From Pseudomonas iridis (GTDB lineage: Bacteria; Pseudomonadota; Gammaproteobacteria; Pseudomonadales; Pseudomonadaceae): a stretch of DNA of 64,000 bases. The notes beneath the pieces are model-generated. The model was given only the letters and a program-made list of their open reading frames with translations, was not told where the DNA came from and did no database searches. Each line of letters begins with the position of its first letter. Position 1 is the first letter of the stretch. Location of the stretch: positions 1-64,000 of the forward strand of contig NZ_JACXXO010000001.1 in NCBI RefSeq assembly GCF_017980685.1, in the 5' to 3' direction. Shown piece by piece: positions 25,488 to 33,791 of this stretch. The translations under genes and the position numbers were made by a program.

Positions 25488-25510
25488 CAATCCACAGAAG
25501 CTGTGGATAA
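25488..25510. promoter_or_regulatory. Second inverted DnaA-box pair
   Basis: CAATCCACA (two mismatches to consensus) and the perfect box TGTGGATAA (25502-25510) are separated by five bases, the same spacing as at 4559-4581. A third degenerate box AGTGGACAA follows three bases later. It lies about 107 bases upstream of the Sel1-like gene start. Confidence 0.65.
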
Positions 25511-25655
25511 GTCAGTGGACAACCGTCCTCCAACCCTCGCAAAGCCTTATGGAATGGGGCCCGCAGTCAAACTGACGATTTTTTCACCAACAAAAAAAAG
25601 CGATGTTTTTCATTGACTTAAACTTTCGATACAGGCAGCCATCAAGGTCAGGTTT
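25488..25655. repeat. Copy 2 of the DnaA-box/AT-rich non-coding element
   Basis: The block order matches 4559-4730: box array, a GC-rich stretch, TTTTTTCACCAACAAAAAAA, then TTTCATTGACTT at 25608-25619 and GGCAGCCATCAAGG. The 12-mer begins 109 bases from the box-pair centre, against 108 in copy 1. Confidence 0.5.
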
Positions 25656-26364
25656 GATATGACAGTGCCGTTACAGCCTGTGCAAGTAATGTGCACAAGT
25701 ACCTGTTACCCGGTTATATCGGTGCGCTGTTTCGGGTCGTTTTGCGCTCCAGGCTGGGGATAAGCGGCTTCTCGACAGGGCCGCGCACGGTTTTGTGGCG
25801 ACGAGTGGTCACCCTGGGGTTTCGTTTGTTATCCGATTACCGCCCCCGCAGGGAAGATCGCACCCACAATGGGCTGCGTTTTCTTGTAGAACACAACTTT
25901 TTTGGCGCAGGGTTTGCTTTACCAATTTCGATCCGTTACTATCCGCGGCGTTAGTACCAAGCTGAAAGTCAATTCCGGTCGAACATATCCCCACGGTGCG
26001 CCTTCCAACAAGAAGCCCTCACCGAAAAAAGCGGATACGACCCCTCGATGGTTTCCAGGTAAATCTTGCGACGACACAGCCTTTGAATGATGCAAAGGGT
26101 GTTGCGAAGACCGATTACTCTGACCGAACCAACCTGCAAATTGATCAGGATCTTCACCCCGGGCCCAGAACCTTTGCCCTTGATGTGTTGCCTGTCCTCC
26201 TAAGTACCTACCTGCCAGCCCAAGCGCGCCAAATTATCAGCGCTTCAAACTGGCTGCTTTGTTCCAGTCGGGTTCTTCGTTCGACCAATGGTGGTCGACG
26301 TTACTGGAACGTTTTAACGTTGCACGGTTCTTATCCGTGTCATTTGTAGGAACACCTAATAACT

Positions 26365-26589
26365 ATGTCGACTCAAATCCATACTCAGGACGCCATTCGC
26401 GCCCTAACCAACGCTTTTGCTCCAATGAACTGCCTGATCATGGCCGCTCGCAAAGGCTGCTTCAGCTTCACACTGGTCAACGAACACGGGATCGCCCGCC
26501 ACAGCGAGCGTCTGTATCCCGATCAGTACTCCAGCGCCGAACCGCTGCAGGCTGTTATTGATCGAACGCGTCAGGCACTGGTTGCCTGA
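26365..26589 (+). CDS. Short hypothetical protein
   Basis: A 74-residue protein without signal peptide or membrane helix, with one basic Cys pair region (MNCLIMAARKGCFSFTLVNE) followed by HGIARHSERLYPDQY. Codon use is normal for the genome and a good terminator follows 24 bases after the stop, which supports a real gene. The family is not recognised; it may be one of the small Pseudomonas-specific domains of unknown function. The ribosome-binding site is weak (AGGA about 13 bases upstream) and a long non-coding region lies in front, so translation may be controlled by the leader. Confidence 0.7.
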   Translation: MSTQIHTQDAIRALTNAFAPMNCLIMAARKGCFSFTLVNEHGIARHSERLYPDQYSSAEPLQAVIDRTRQALVA

Positions 26590-26613
26590 GAGCCGAAAAG
26601 GCTGCAACAAACG

Positions 26614-26641
26614 AAGCCCCGCTTAAAACGCGGGGCTTTTT
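26614..26641 (+). terminator. Terminator of the short hypothetical gene
   Basis: AAGCCCCGC / GCGGGGCTT stem with an 8-base A-rich loop followed by a T run. Confidence 0.9.
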
Positions 26642-26863
26642 ATTGCCTGATGTTTCACTTTTAAGCCTTTGCGCCTAAGCACCATCGGATATAACGGTTA
26701 TAACGTGCAGCCGGAAATATTTTAAAAACAGTCCTTTACGTCGCGAATATGACACTACACTTCAACTCAAGCGGCGTTGTCCGCTTCCGGCGAGCCTGAA
26801 CCGATCCACCGCTGCCAAGGCCCCTTTCAGGTGTCGCCGCCCAATAACAAGATCGAGGGCTTT

Positions 26864-27346
26864 ATGGGTATCGCTGCCAGCGAACTGTGCCGCTACGTGA
26901 TTCGCCCCACGCTGATCTATCTGGGACGTCACTGCGCCACCGCCGAATCACTGTTGCTGGGCATCGCGGCCAGCCAGTCCGCCCTCGGCTCCGCCCTGCA
27001 TGACCGCCGTGGACACGGCCTCTACCGCATTGCCGAGCATCGCCATCAAGCACTGTGGGATGACTATCTGGCGCTTGATCCGGAACGTGCCAGCCTCGTC
27101 CGCGGACTGGCCAGCCAACACGCATTTCTCAGCGGGCCGCACCTGGAATTGACCGTCAATCTGCGTTACGCCACCGCTATCGCCTGGCTGCTGGTCGAAG
27201 AACAAAACCCCACCCTCCCCGACCCGAACGACTTGCTCGGTATGGCGCGAATCTGGCGTCAGACCTTCCAGCCTCAAGGTCGTCTGCGCGATTTCACCTG
27301 CGCCTGGCAGACTTGTGTTTCACCGCTGAATCAGGTCGCTTGCTGA
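26864..27346 (+). CDS. Hypothetical protein, lysozyme-like without catalytic Glu (tentative)
   Basis: A 160-residue soluble protein. LLLGIAASQSALGSALHDRR followed by GLYRIAEHRHQALWDDYL has the helix-strand pattern of phage-type lysozyme or transglycosylase domains, where a catalytic Glu precedes Ser-x-Leu-Gly. Here that position holds Gln-Ser, so it would be inactive. RYATAIAWLLVEEQNPTLPD further on also resembles proteins encoded near phage tail genes. This relation is my recollection of the pattern, not a proven match. The start at 26864 was chosen over 26777 because the conserved part begins there. No other phage genes are near. Confidence 0.6.
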   Translation: MGIAASELCRYVIRPTLIYLGRHCATAESLLLGIAASQSALGSALHDRRGHGLYRIAEHRHQALWDDYLALDPERASLVRGLASQHAFLSGPHLELTVNLRYATAIAWLLVEEQNPTLPDPNDLLGMARIWRQTFQPQGRLRDFTCAWQTCVSPLNQVAC

Positions 27347-27440
27347 CCGTCCAGTTCCGCAAGATCCTGTAACAGGTCGCGAATTTGGTCGGATTGTCCT
27401 ACAAAACCGCTCTAAATCAAGGCATTCAGGCTATAGCGCT

Positions 27441-27469
27441 GGGACGAAAATGTTGGTAATTTTCGCCCC
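27441..27469 (+). promoter_or_regulatory. Hairpin in the leader of the FadL-type gene
   Basis: GGGACGAAAAT and ATTTTCGCCCC pair over 11 positions with one mismatch and a 7-base loop, ending about 12 bases before the ribosome-binding site GGAG. It could be an operator or a leader structure controlling translation; there is no T run for termination. Confidence 0.4.
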
Positions 27470-27492
27470 GGTGATCACCAGGAGTTCTAATA

Positions 27493-28764
27493 ATGAAAAA
27501 AGTAATGCTCAAAACCACCCTTAGCCTTGCCGTTACCTTGGCATCCACGCAGATTTTCGCCGCTGGCTTTGCCATCAACGAACACAGCATTAGCGGGATG
27601 GGGACTGGGTACGCCGGGCGATCTTCTTCTGCCGATGACGCAAGCACTGTTTATGGCAACCCTGCCGGCATGTCGCGCATCAAGCGCGAACAAATCACCG
27701 GCGGCGCTGCATTCCTCGACGCATCGACCGATATCAGCAATGCCAGCTCCAACCCGAATGGCGGGAGCAACAAAGGCGACATGGTGCCCTTCACCGCCGT
27801 ACCTATGGGCTACTACGTCAAGCCAATCGACGATCACTGGGCATTCGGTTTCGGCGTTTACGTGCCGTTCGGCCTGATCACCGACTATGAAAACAACTTC
27901 GCCGGCCGCTACTTTGGCAGCAAGTCGGAAGTGCAAGTCATCACCTTCCAGCCGACCATCAGCTACGCCTTCAACGACAAGGTGTCGATCGGTTTCGGCC
28001 CGACCATTAACCGCATCGACGGCAAGCTGGAATCCAACCTGTCAATCACCCCGGCCTTCCCCGATGGCAAGGTCAAGATCAAGGGTGACGACACTGCGCT
28101 GGGCTACAACATCGGTGTATTGGTACAAGCGACCGACTCCACCCGCGTTGGTCTGACTTACCACTCGAAAGTCGACTACAAGCTTGAAGGCGACACTAAG
28201 GTCAACTACGGCGTACTGGGCCTGGCCGGGCTGAGCTCCAGCCAGAAGTACGACGCTTCGCTGAAGATCACCACACCTGAGTCGGTGGATCTGTCCGTCA
28301 CTCAAGCGATCAACGATCAGTGGACGGTTTACGCCGGTTCGACTTTTACCCGCTGGAGCCAGCTGGATAAAATCACCGTCGAGAACTCCGGCGTTCAGCC
28401 TGCACTGGCCGGTCAGTTCGGCGAAATCAACGAAGACCAGAACTGGCACGACTCCTGGGCGTACGCGATCGGTACTTCGTACCAGTTGAACAAGGAATGG
28501 GTGCTGCGCACCGGTCTGACCTTCGACCAGTCGCCGACCAACAACGTCGACCGTTCGCCACGCATCCCGACTGGCGACCGGACCATCTTCAGCGTCGGTG
28601 CCGGCTGGAGCCCGACCGAAGACCTGACCATCGACGTCGCCTATTCGTACCTGAAGGAAGAGTCGGTCAACGTTCGTAACGAAAACAATCGTGGCCAGAC
28701 TTACAACGCCAAGTATGAAAACTCGGCAAACGGCTTCGGCGTCGGCGCTACCTACCGCTTCTGA
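27493..28764 (+). CDS. Outer membrane long-chain fatty acid/hydrocarbon transporter (FadL/OmpP1/TodX family)
   Basis: A 423-residue outer-membrane beta-barrel. A signal peptide (residues 1-23, ending TQIFA-AGF) precedes the FadL plug motif GFAINEHSISGMGTGYAGRS and YGNPAGMSRIKREQITGG. The barrel ends in Phe (ATYRF), as needed for outer-membrane assembly. Family members take up fatty acids or hydrophobic aromatics by lateral diffusion. GGAG lies before the ATG and a terminator follows. Monocistronic; no fatty-acid regulator is adjacent. Confidence 0.92.
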   Translation: MKKVMLKTTLSLAVTLASTQIFAAGFAINEHSISGMGTGYAGRSSSADDASTVYGNPAGMSRIKREQITGGAAFLDASTDISNASSNPNGGSNKGDMVPFTAVPMGYYVKPIDDHWAFGFGVYVPFGLITDYENNFAGRYFGSKSEVQVITFQPTISYAFNDKVSIGFGPTINRIDGKLESNLSITPAFPDGKVKIKGDDTALGYNIGVLVQATDSTRVGLTYHSKVDYKLEGDTKVNYGVLGLAGLSSSQKYDASLKITTPESVDLSVTQAINDQWTVYAGSTFTRWSQLDKITVENSGVQPALAGQFGEINEDQNWHDSWAYAIGTSYQLNKEWVLRTGLTFDQSPTNNVDRSPRIPTGDRTIFSVGAGWSPTEDLTIDVAYSYLKEESVNVRNENNRGQTYNAKYENSANGFGVGATYRF

Positions 28765-28797
28765 TGCTATCGGGCGGGGCTAACCCCTCGCCCACTG

Positions 28798-28836
28798 AAA
28801 AGCCCCGCTCTCTTTGCAGAAGGCGGGGCTTTTTTG
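28798..28836 (+). terminator. Terminator of the FadL-type gene
   Basis: AAAAGCCCCGC / GCGGGGCTTTT stem with a 13-base loop and a long T run. Confidence 0.9.
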
Positions 28837-28852
28837 TGCCTGACTTGTTAAC

Positions 28853-28887
28853 CCCTGTAGGAGCAGCGTGCCGCAGCTCCTACAGGG
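28853..28887. repeat. Short palindrome CCCTGTAGGAGC
   Basis: CCCTGTAGGAGC and its exact complement flank 11 bases. The TGTAGGAGC core also occurs in the right arm of the repeat at 31397. It lies between the convergent FadL and glutathione peroxidase genes and may act as a terminator or transcription barrier. Confidence 0.6.
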
Positions 28888-28908
28888 AAAGCGCAAACGC
28901 CCTGAGTT

Positions 28909-29469
28909 TCAGGGTTTCAGCGGTTTCGAGGCGATAGCTTTTTCGATCGCCGCAATAAACTCCGGATCATCCGGTTTGGTCAGGCTGGAGAAGTTGGCGA
29001 TCACCTTGCCTTGGCGATCCACTACATATTTGTAGAAATTCCACTTCGGCGCGCTGCTCTGAGCGGCCAACACCTGGAACATATGCGTGGCATCATCGCC
29101 GCGGACTTTCTGCGGCTCGGTCATGGCAAACGTCACGCCGTAGTTGGCGTAGCAGACCTTGGCGGTCTCGACGCTGTCCTTGGACTCCTGCTTGAAGTCA
29201 TTGGAAGGCACGCCGAGCATTTCCAGCCCCTGCGCCTTGTAGCGCTGATTGAGCGCCTCAAGGCCTTCGAATTGCGGCGCAAAACCGCAGAAGCTGGCGG
29301 TGTTGATCACCACCAGCGGTTTGTCCGCGTACTGCTTGCACAGATCGATGGATTCCTTGGCACGCAACTTGGGCAGCGAGCCTTGCAACAATTCCGGACA
29401 GTCAGCGGCCTGGGCCAGGCCAGTCAACCCCATCAGCAAAACAGGAACAGCACACCAGCGCATCAGCAT
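28909..29469 (-). CDS. Periplasmic glutathione peroxidase family protein
   Basis: A 186-residue thiol peroxidase of the GPx family with a signal peptide ([17 protein letters not shown]). The peroxidatic Cys lies in [20 protein letters not shown], the second family motif in [12 protein letters not shown], and the Trp-Asn motif in [17 protein letters not shown]. Bacterial Cys-type members usually run on thioredoxin-like donors, reducing H2O2 or lipid hydroperoxides. The usual GPx motif has Gly-Thr between Cys and Pro-Gln; here it is Gly-Phe-Ala-Pro-Gln, a variant seen in exported members. The start at 29469 was chosen for its spacing from AAGG; 29478 is also possible. Confidence 0.88.
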   Translation of the reverse strand: MLMRWCAVPVLLMGLTGLAQAADCPELLQGSLPKLRAKESIDLCKQYADKPLVVINTASFCGFAPQFEGLEALNQRYKAQGLEMLGVPSNDFKQESKDSVETAKVCYANYGVTFAMTEPQKVRGDDATHMFQVLAAQSSAPKWNFYKYVVDRQGKVIANFSSLTKPDDPEFIAAIEKAIASKPLKP

Positions 29470-29523
29470 GTCGAGCATCCTTGAGCAGTCATCAGCCTTC
29501 GAAGTTACTCGCCAAGCACGTCT

Positions 29524-29646
29524 CTAGCAAATGCTCATGCCCAACTGCATCAAGGCAAGGCCGCCCTGATGCCAGCCCCACCACACCAGCGCCAACAATG
29601 CAGCAGCCAGTGCGGTAATGACGATTCGCGGCCAGAAACGGCTCAT
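29524..29646 (-). CDS. 40-aa membrane peptide coupled to MFS gene
   Basis: A 40-codon frame whose ATG overlaps the stop of the MFS gene (ATGA). It begins MSRFWPRIVITALAAALLAL, continues with VWWGWHQGG and ends LGMSIC. A basic start followed by about 18 hydrophobic residues predicts one membrane helix with the N-terminus inside. Tight coupling and the protein-like pattern support a real gene, perhaps a small accessory of the transporter. It is too short for ordinary gene calling and no family is recognised. Confidence 0.6.
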   Translation of the reverse strand: MSRFWPRIVITALAAALLALVWWGWHQGGLALMQLGMSIC

Positions 29647-30851
29647 GCGACGCTCACGCGAGGCTGCAGACGTTCGACCGGACGCTCGCGCACCGGCCAG
29701 TTCAACGCCGCCGCCAGCAGACTCAGAAGCACCGCCACTTGCCAGATCAAGTCATAACTCCCGGTACGGTCATACACCACCCCGCCCAGCCAGCCGCCGA
29801 GGAACGAGCCGAGCTGATGGAACAGGAACACAATACCTCCGAGCATGGACAGGTTTCGCACGCCGAACAAGGTCGCCACCGTGCCGTTGGTCAATGGCAC
29901 CGTCGACAGCCACAGGAAGCCCATGGCCATGCCGAACAGATAAGCCGTCGTGGTCGTCACCGGCAGCCACAGGAATAGCACGATCACCACCGCCCTCATC
30001 AAATACAGCGCCGTCAGCAAACGCGGTTTGGACATACGTCCACCCAACCATCCGGCCGTGTACGTGCCGAAGATATTGAACAGCCCGATCAACGCCAGCA
30101 CCGTAGTGCCGACGCTGGCCGGCAGATGTTGATCGACCAGATACGCCGGCAAATGCACTCCGATAAACACCACCTGAAACCCGCAGACGAAGAAACCGAG
30201 CGCCAACAGCCAGAATCCGGAATGCGAACAGGCTTCGCGAAGGGCTTCGGACAGCGTCTGCTCATGACCCAGTACCGGCAGCGGCTTGTCCTTGAGCATG
30301 CTCACCAGCGGCACAATCATCGCCACCAACAGACCCAACACAAGCAATGCGGCCGACCAGCCGAGCCAACCAATCAGTCCGAGCGTGCCCGGCAACATGG
30401 CGAACTGCCCGAACGACCCGGCGGCACTGGCGATGCCCATGCCCATGCTGCGTTTCTCCGGCGGCACGGCCCGCCCGACCACGCCGAGGATCACCGAGAA
30501 CGAAGTGCCGGACAGGCCGATACCGATCAGCAACCCAGCGCTCAATGACAACGTCATCGCCGAGTCGGACAAGCCCATGCACACCAGACCCACGGCGTAG
30601 AGCACACCGCCAACCAGCACTACTTTCGCCGCGCCAAAACGGTCGGCCAGCGCGCCGGTGAACGGCTGCGCCAGACCCCAGATCAAATTCTGCAAGGCAA
30701 TGGCGAAGGCGAATACCTCACGCCCCCAGCCGAACTGCGCACTCATCGGTGAAAGGAACAGGCCAAAGCCGTGTCGCACGCCCAATGACAACGCCAGGAT
30801 CAGCGCACTTCCCAGCAACACCCAACCGCACGTACGCCACATCGATGTCAT
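29643..30851 (-). CDS. MFS transporter under MarR-type control
   Basis: A 402-residue, 12-helix major facilitator of the monocarboxylate/oxalate-formate-like group. The N-terminal half shows RHGFGLFLSPMSAQFGWGRE (~27-46) and the loop LADRFGAAKVVLVGGVLYAV (~67-86). The second half has TAGWLGGRMSKPRLLTALYL. The substrate is unknown. GGAGAATAAG precedes the ATG, and a perfect 16-base palindrome at 30867-30882 lies just upstream, matching one next to the adjacent MarR gene. The stop is coupled to a 40-aa membrane peptide. Confidence 0.88.
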   Translation of the reverse strand: MTSMWRTCGWVLLGSALILALSLGVRHGFGLFLSPMSAQFGWGREVFAFAIALQNLIWGLAQPFTGALADRFGAAKVVLVGGVLYAVGLVCMGLSDSAMTLSLSAGLLIGIGLSGTSFSVILGVVGRAVPPEKRSMGMGIASAAGSFGQFAMLPGTLGLIGWLGWSAALLVLGLLVAMIVPLVSMLKDKPLPVLGHEQTLSEALREACSHSGFWLLALGFFVCGFQVVFIGVHLPAYLVDQHLPASVGTTVLALIGLFNIFGTYTAGWLGGRMSKPRLLTALYLMRAVVIVLFLWLPVTTTTAYLFGMAMGFLWLSTVPLTNGTVATLFGVRNLSMLGGIVFLFHQLGSFLGGWLGGVVYDRTGSYDLIWQVAVLLSLLAAALNWPVRERPVERLQPRVSVA

Positions 30852-30866
30852 TCTTATTCTCCAGTC

Positions 30867-30882
30867 GCGGGTATATACCCGC
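30867..30882. promoter_or_regulatory. MarR-type operator in front of the MFS gene
   Basis: GCGGGTATATACCCGC is a perfect 16-base palindrome, 16 bases upstream of the MFS start codon. A near-copy lies in the promoter of the MarR gene at 31312-31327. Confidence 0.75.
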
Positions 30883-30903
30883 TTGAGTTCGAACGAACTG
30901 GCA

Positions 30904-31308
30904 TCAAGCCAGTTCGTCGAGCAATTTCAGCAAGGTTTCACGCTTCTCGGCGCCCAGACGATCAATCAATCGCTGTTGCGCCGCTTCCCAGGCCGGCAAG
31001 GCTGCTGCCAGACGTTGCGCACCCGTTTCCGTGAGACAGACGATGCGATTGCGCATGTCTTCACCCTCAGCCAGCGCCACCAGCCCCTCGCCTTCCAGCA
31101 CCCGCAGATTGCGCCCGAGGGTGCTGCGATCCAGGCCCATGGCTTCGGCGAGTTCGGAAATGCTCGGCTGATCCAGACGTTGCAGATTGCACAGCAAAGA
31201 ATACTGAGCAACGTTGATCCCGAAGCCGTCGAGAGCGCCGTCGTAATGCCTGCTGACGCCACGAGCGGCGCGACGCAGGTTGGTGCACAAACACTGAGAA
31301 GGAAGCAT
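30904..31308 (-). CDS. MarR-family transcriptional regulator
   Basis: A 134-residue winged-helix regulator. The recognition region is SISELAEAMGLDRSTLGRNL (~58-77), the wing is GEDMRNRIVCLTETGAQRL, and helices at both ends form the dimer interface. Two Cys near the N-terminus (SQCLCTNLRRAARG) are a common feature of this subgroup and could sense oxidants or electrophiles. It lies upstream of the MFS gene on the same strand, and both promoters contain the GTATATAC palindrome, so it likely represses itself and the transporter. Confidence 0.9.
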   Translation of the reverse strand: MLPSQCLCTNLRRAARGVSRHYDGALDGFGINVAQYSLLCNLQRLDQPSISELAEAMGLDRSTLGRNLRVLEGEGLVALAEGEDMRNRIVCLTETGAQRLAAALPAWEAAQQRLIDRLGAEKRETLLKLLDELA

Positions 31309-31311
31309 GAT

Positions 31312-31327
31312 GCGTGTATATACCCGC
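31312..31327. promoter_or_regulatory. MarR-type operator in front of the MarR gene
   Basis: GCGTGTATATACCCGC differs by one base from the perfect palindrome at 30867-30882. It begins four bases upstream of the marR start codon, leaving no room for an ordinary ribosome-binding site, so the gene may be leaderless or start further in. Confidence 0.7.
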
Positions 31328-31355
31328 GACTGTGTTAAATCAAGTTATAGATAAC

Positions 31356-31422
31356 GATCGCAGCCTTCGGCAGCTCCTGCATTGGGATGCTTACCCTGTA
31401 GGAGCTTCCGAAGGCTGCGATC
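31356..31422. repeat. REPIN, GATCGCAGCC type, end of cobalamin operon
   Basis: Inverted arms GATCGCAGCCTTCGGCAGCT (left) and TTCCGAAGGCTGCGATC (right end) flank about 15 bases. It lies nine bases beyond the cobS stop and is the only candidate terminator for the cobalamin operon. It is the same family as 10657-10734. Confidence 0.75.
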
Positions 31423-31430
31423 TTTTGACG

Positions 31431-32162
31431 TTAAAGCAGCACGATTCCAACCAGCACCGCCATCTCCAGCAATTCCAGCAGCGCCCCGGCGGTATCGCCG
31501 GTCGTGCCGCCTAACCGCCGCATCATCACATGCCGCAGCCAGATAAACACGCCGACCGCCACCAGCAGCGCAATAATCGCCTGGGACCCGGCAATCGCCA
31601 CGCAGGCTAGCGCGCTGCCGCCCAGCACCCACCAACCCGCCTTGCGCGGCAGATGATCGGCCAGTGCCTGCCCCAAGCCACCCTTGCGCACGTACGGCGT
31701 GGTCAGAAACAACCCCAGCAACGCAGCGCGCCCAAGCAGCGGCGCGATGATCAGCACCAGACCTTGCTGCTGCTCGATCAGCGCCAGCAACGCAGCAAAC
31801 TTGAGCAGCAACACTAGCACCAGCGTCACCACCGCAATCGGCCCGCTGCGCGGATCTTTCATGATCGTCAGCGTACGTTCGCGATCGCCGAAGCCGCCGA
31901 GCCAGGCATCGGCGCTGTCCGCCAGGCCATCAAGGTGCAATGCGCCGCTGAGCAATACCCAAATCGTCAACAGCAATGCCGCATGCAATAGCAGCGGCGC
32001 GCCCGCCAATGCCAGGTTCAGCCCCCAAAGAATCACCCCGAACAGCAATCCCACCAGCGGATAGAACAGCAGCGAACGCCCCAGTTGCCCGGGCTCCGGC
32101 ATCCCCGGCAGACGAATCGGCAGACTGCTGAGAAATTGCAGAGCGATCCACAGCGGCAACAT
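31431..32162 (-). CDS. cobS: Adenosylcobinamide-GDP ribazoletransferase
   Basis: A 243-residue membrane protein that joins GDP-cobinamide and alpha-ribazole (or its phosphate), the last assembly step of cobalamin. FLSSLPIRLPGMPEPGQLGR near the start, LHLDGLADSADAWLGGFGDR (~70-90, the Asp-rich active-site region) and LKFAALLAL are typical. About six membrane helices follow. The start at 32162 lies one base after the stop of cobC. It is the last gene of the operon. Confidence 0.95.
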   Translation of the reverse strand: MLPLWIALQFLSSLPIRLPGMPEPGQLGRSLLFYPLVGLLFGVILWGLNLALAGAPLLLHAALLLTIWVLLSGALHLDGLADSADAWLGGFGDRERTLTIMKDPRSGPIAVVTLVLVLLLKFAALLALIEQQQGLVLIIAPLLGRAALLGLFLTTPYVRKGGLGQALADHLPRKAGWWVLGGSALACVAIAGSQAIIALLVAVGVFIWLRHVMMRRLGGTTGDTAGALLELLEMAVLVGIVLL

Positions 32163-32163
32163 G

Positions 32164-32739
32164 TCAGCGACCTTCCTTGAGCGACCCATCGGCTTCAACG
32201 CTCAGCGAAAACAGCGCACCGTGCATAACTTCTACATTGAGCAATTGTTCACGCGGCAATCCCCGCGCCCGCGCCAGCAGCAGGCGCATGACACCGCCAT
32301 GACTAATCAGCAACACCCGCTCACCGGAGTACGCCGTTTCAAGGCGCGCGACGGCCGCCAGCACCCGCGCGGAAAAATCGCTGACCGGCTCACCCTGCGG
32401 TGGCGTAAACGCATACGGATCGGCCCAGAACAGCCCTAACGCTTCGGCATCCGTCTCCATCAGCGCCGCCGCGCTCTGCCCCTCCCACGCGCCGAAATGC
32501 AGTTCTTGCAAATCCTTTTCCAGATGCACCGGCAGATTCAGCTGCTCACCCAACTCTGCGGCAAACCGCGCACAGCGCTGCAACGGCGAACTGACCAAGC
32601 GATCCCACGGCCCCCCTTCGCTCACCGCTTCGCGCATCTGTGCCCAACCCTTTTCGGTGAGCGCATCGTCGAGGCTGCCGCGCAAACCACCGCCGAGTTC
32701 GGTTTCACCATGGCGCAGCAGATCCAGACGCAAGGTCAT
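32164..32739 (-). CDS. cobC: Alpha-ribazole phosphatase family protein
   Basis: A 191-residue histidine phosphatase that removes phosphate from alpha-ribazole 5'-phosphate or from adenosylcobalamin 5'-phosphate. The catalytic motif is [20 protein letters not shown] with His10. The second His is in [20 protein letters not shown] and the proton donor is in [12 protein letters not shown]. The start overlaps the cobT stop (ATGA) and it ends just before cobS. The position in the operon fits nucleotide-loop assembly. Confidence 0.93.
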   Translation of the reverse strand: MTLRLDLLRHGETELGGGLRGSLDDALTEKGWAQMREAVSEGGPWDRLVSSPLQRCARFAAELGEQLNLPVHLEKDLQELHFGAWEGQSAAALMETDAEALGLFWADPYAFTPPQGEPVSDFSARVLAAVARLETAYSGERVLLISHGGVMRLLLARARGLPREQLLNVEVMHGALFSLSVEADGSLKEGR

Positions 32740-33791
32740 GCCGGACGATCCGCCACCGCCGCTTCCGCGAACGTTGCCATCTGCCCGTGCAGATCACACG
32801 CCAGACGCAACAACGGCACCGCCAACGCCGCACCACTGCCCTCGCCCAGGCGCAGTCCCAGTTCGAGCAGCGGTTCGGCGCTCAGGGTTTCCAGTACATG
32901 ACGATGGCCCGGCTCGGCCCCGCGATGGCCGAACAGCAGCCACTCGCGACAGGCAGGATTCAAACGCACCGCCACCAGCGCAGCGACGGTGCAGATAAAG
33001 CCGTCGACCAATACCGCGATACCTTCCTGCGCACAGGCCAGATACGCGCCGACCAGTGCGGCGATTTCGAAACCGCCCACATTGAACAGCGTCTGCAATG
33101 CATCACCGCGCTGGGCCGCGTGCAGGGCCAGGGCGCGCTCGATCACGTGCGCTTTATGGCTGACGCCTTCGGCATTCAGGCCAGTACCCGGGCCGGTCAG
33201 ATGCATCACCGGGCAATCGAGCAAGGCACAGGCCAGGGCACTTGCCGCAGTGGTGTTACCGATGCCCATTTCCCCACCGATAAACAGCTGAGTGCCGGCA
33301 GCTTTCGCCCGCAGCACACTGTCGCGACCAGCCTGCAACGCCAATTCGCCCTGAGCCTGAGTCATCGCCGCGCCCTTGGCGAAATTCGCCGTGCCCGGGC
33401 CGATGTTCAGGTGGCGCACGCCCGGCAGGTTCAGCGACGGCGTCACCGTGCCCAGATCCACCACTTCCAGTTGCGCATTGAGTTGACGCGCGAGCACGCT
33501 GATCGCCGCGCCACCGCTGACGAAGTTGAGCAACATTTGCCCGGTGACTTCCTGCGGGAATGCCGACACGCCTTCAGCGACCACACCGTGGTCACCGGCA
33601 AAAATCGCAATCCAGACCTGCGCAAGCGTCGGCTTGACCTGCCCTTGCAGGCCGGCCAGTTGTACCGCCACCGACTCAAGACGCCCCAGCGAACCGGCCG
33701 GTTTGGTCAGTTGCTGCTGCCGTGCCGCCGCTTGTTCAACGATATCGGCATGCACCGCTTTACACGGATTGAGCCACCAGGCTTGAGTCAT
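32736..33791 (-). CDS. cobT: Nicotinate-nucleotide--dimethylbenzimidazole phosphoribosyltransferase
   Basis: A 351-residue cytosolic enzyme that makes alpha-ribazole phosphate from DMB and nicotinate mononucleotide. Family segments include [20 protein letters not shown] (~31-50), [20 protein letters not shown] (~64-83), [20 protein letters not shown] (~170-190) and [17 protein letters not shown] (~285-300). The length is normal. The start overlaps the cobU stop (ATGA). Its DMB substrate is made by BluB, encoded in the same operon. Confidence 0.96.
   Translation of the reverse strand: MTQAWWLNPCKAVHADIVEQAAARQQQLTKPAGSLGRLESVAVQLAGLQGQVKPTLAQVWIAIFAGDHGVVAEGVSAFPQEVTGQMLLNFVSGGAAISVLARQLNAQLEVVDLGTVTPSLNLPGVRHLNIGPGTANFAKGAAMTQAQGELALQAGRDSVLRAKAAGTQLFIGGEMGIGNTTAASALACALLDCPVMHLTGPGTGLNAEGVSHKAHVIERALALHAAQRGDALQTLFNVGGFEIAALVGAYLACAQEGIAVLVDGFICTVAALVAVRLNPACREWLLFGHRGAEPGHRHVLETLSAEPLLELGLRLGEGSGAALAVPLLRLACDLHGQMATFAEAAVADRPA

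Larger units (their letters stand above)
25382..26364. other. 983-bp stretch without a convincing gene
   Basis: The left part (25488-25655) carries DnaA boxes and the AT-rich element. From ~25660 to 26364 I see short open frames without ribosome-binding sites (for example 87 codons from 25691), and no tRNA, rRNA or recognised riboswitch. A short unknown gene begins at its right end, so part may be a long leader or an unannotated small RNA. I cannot identify a promoter or terminator with confidence. Confidence 0.6.

Noticed and set aside
25691..25954. An 87-codon plus-strand frame in the long intergenic stretch
   Set aside because: No ribosome-binding site, no protein-like pattern and no domain; kept only as part of the unexplained region.
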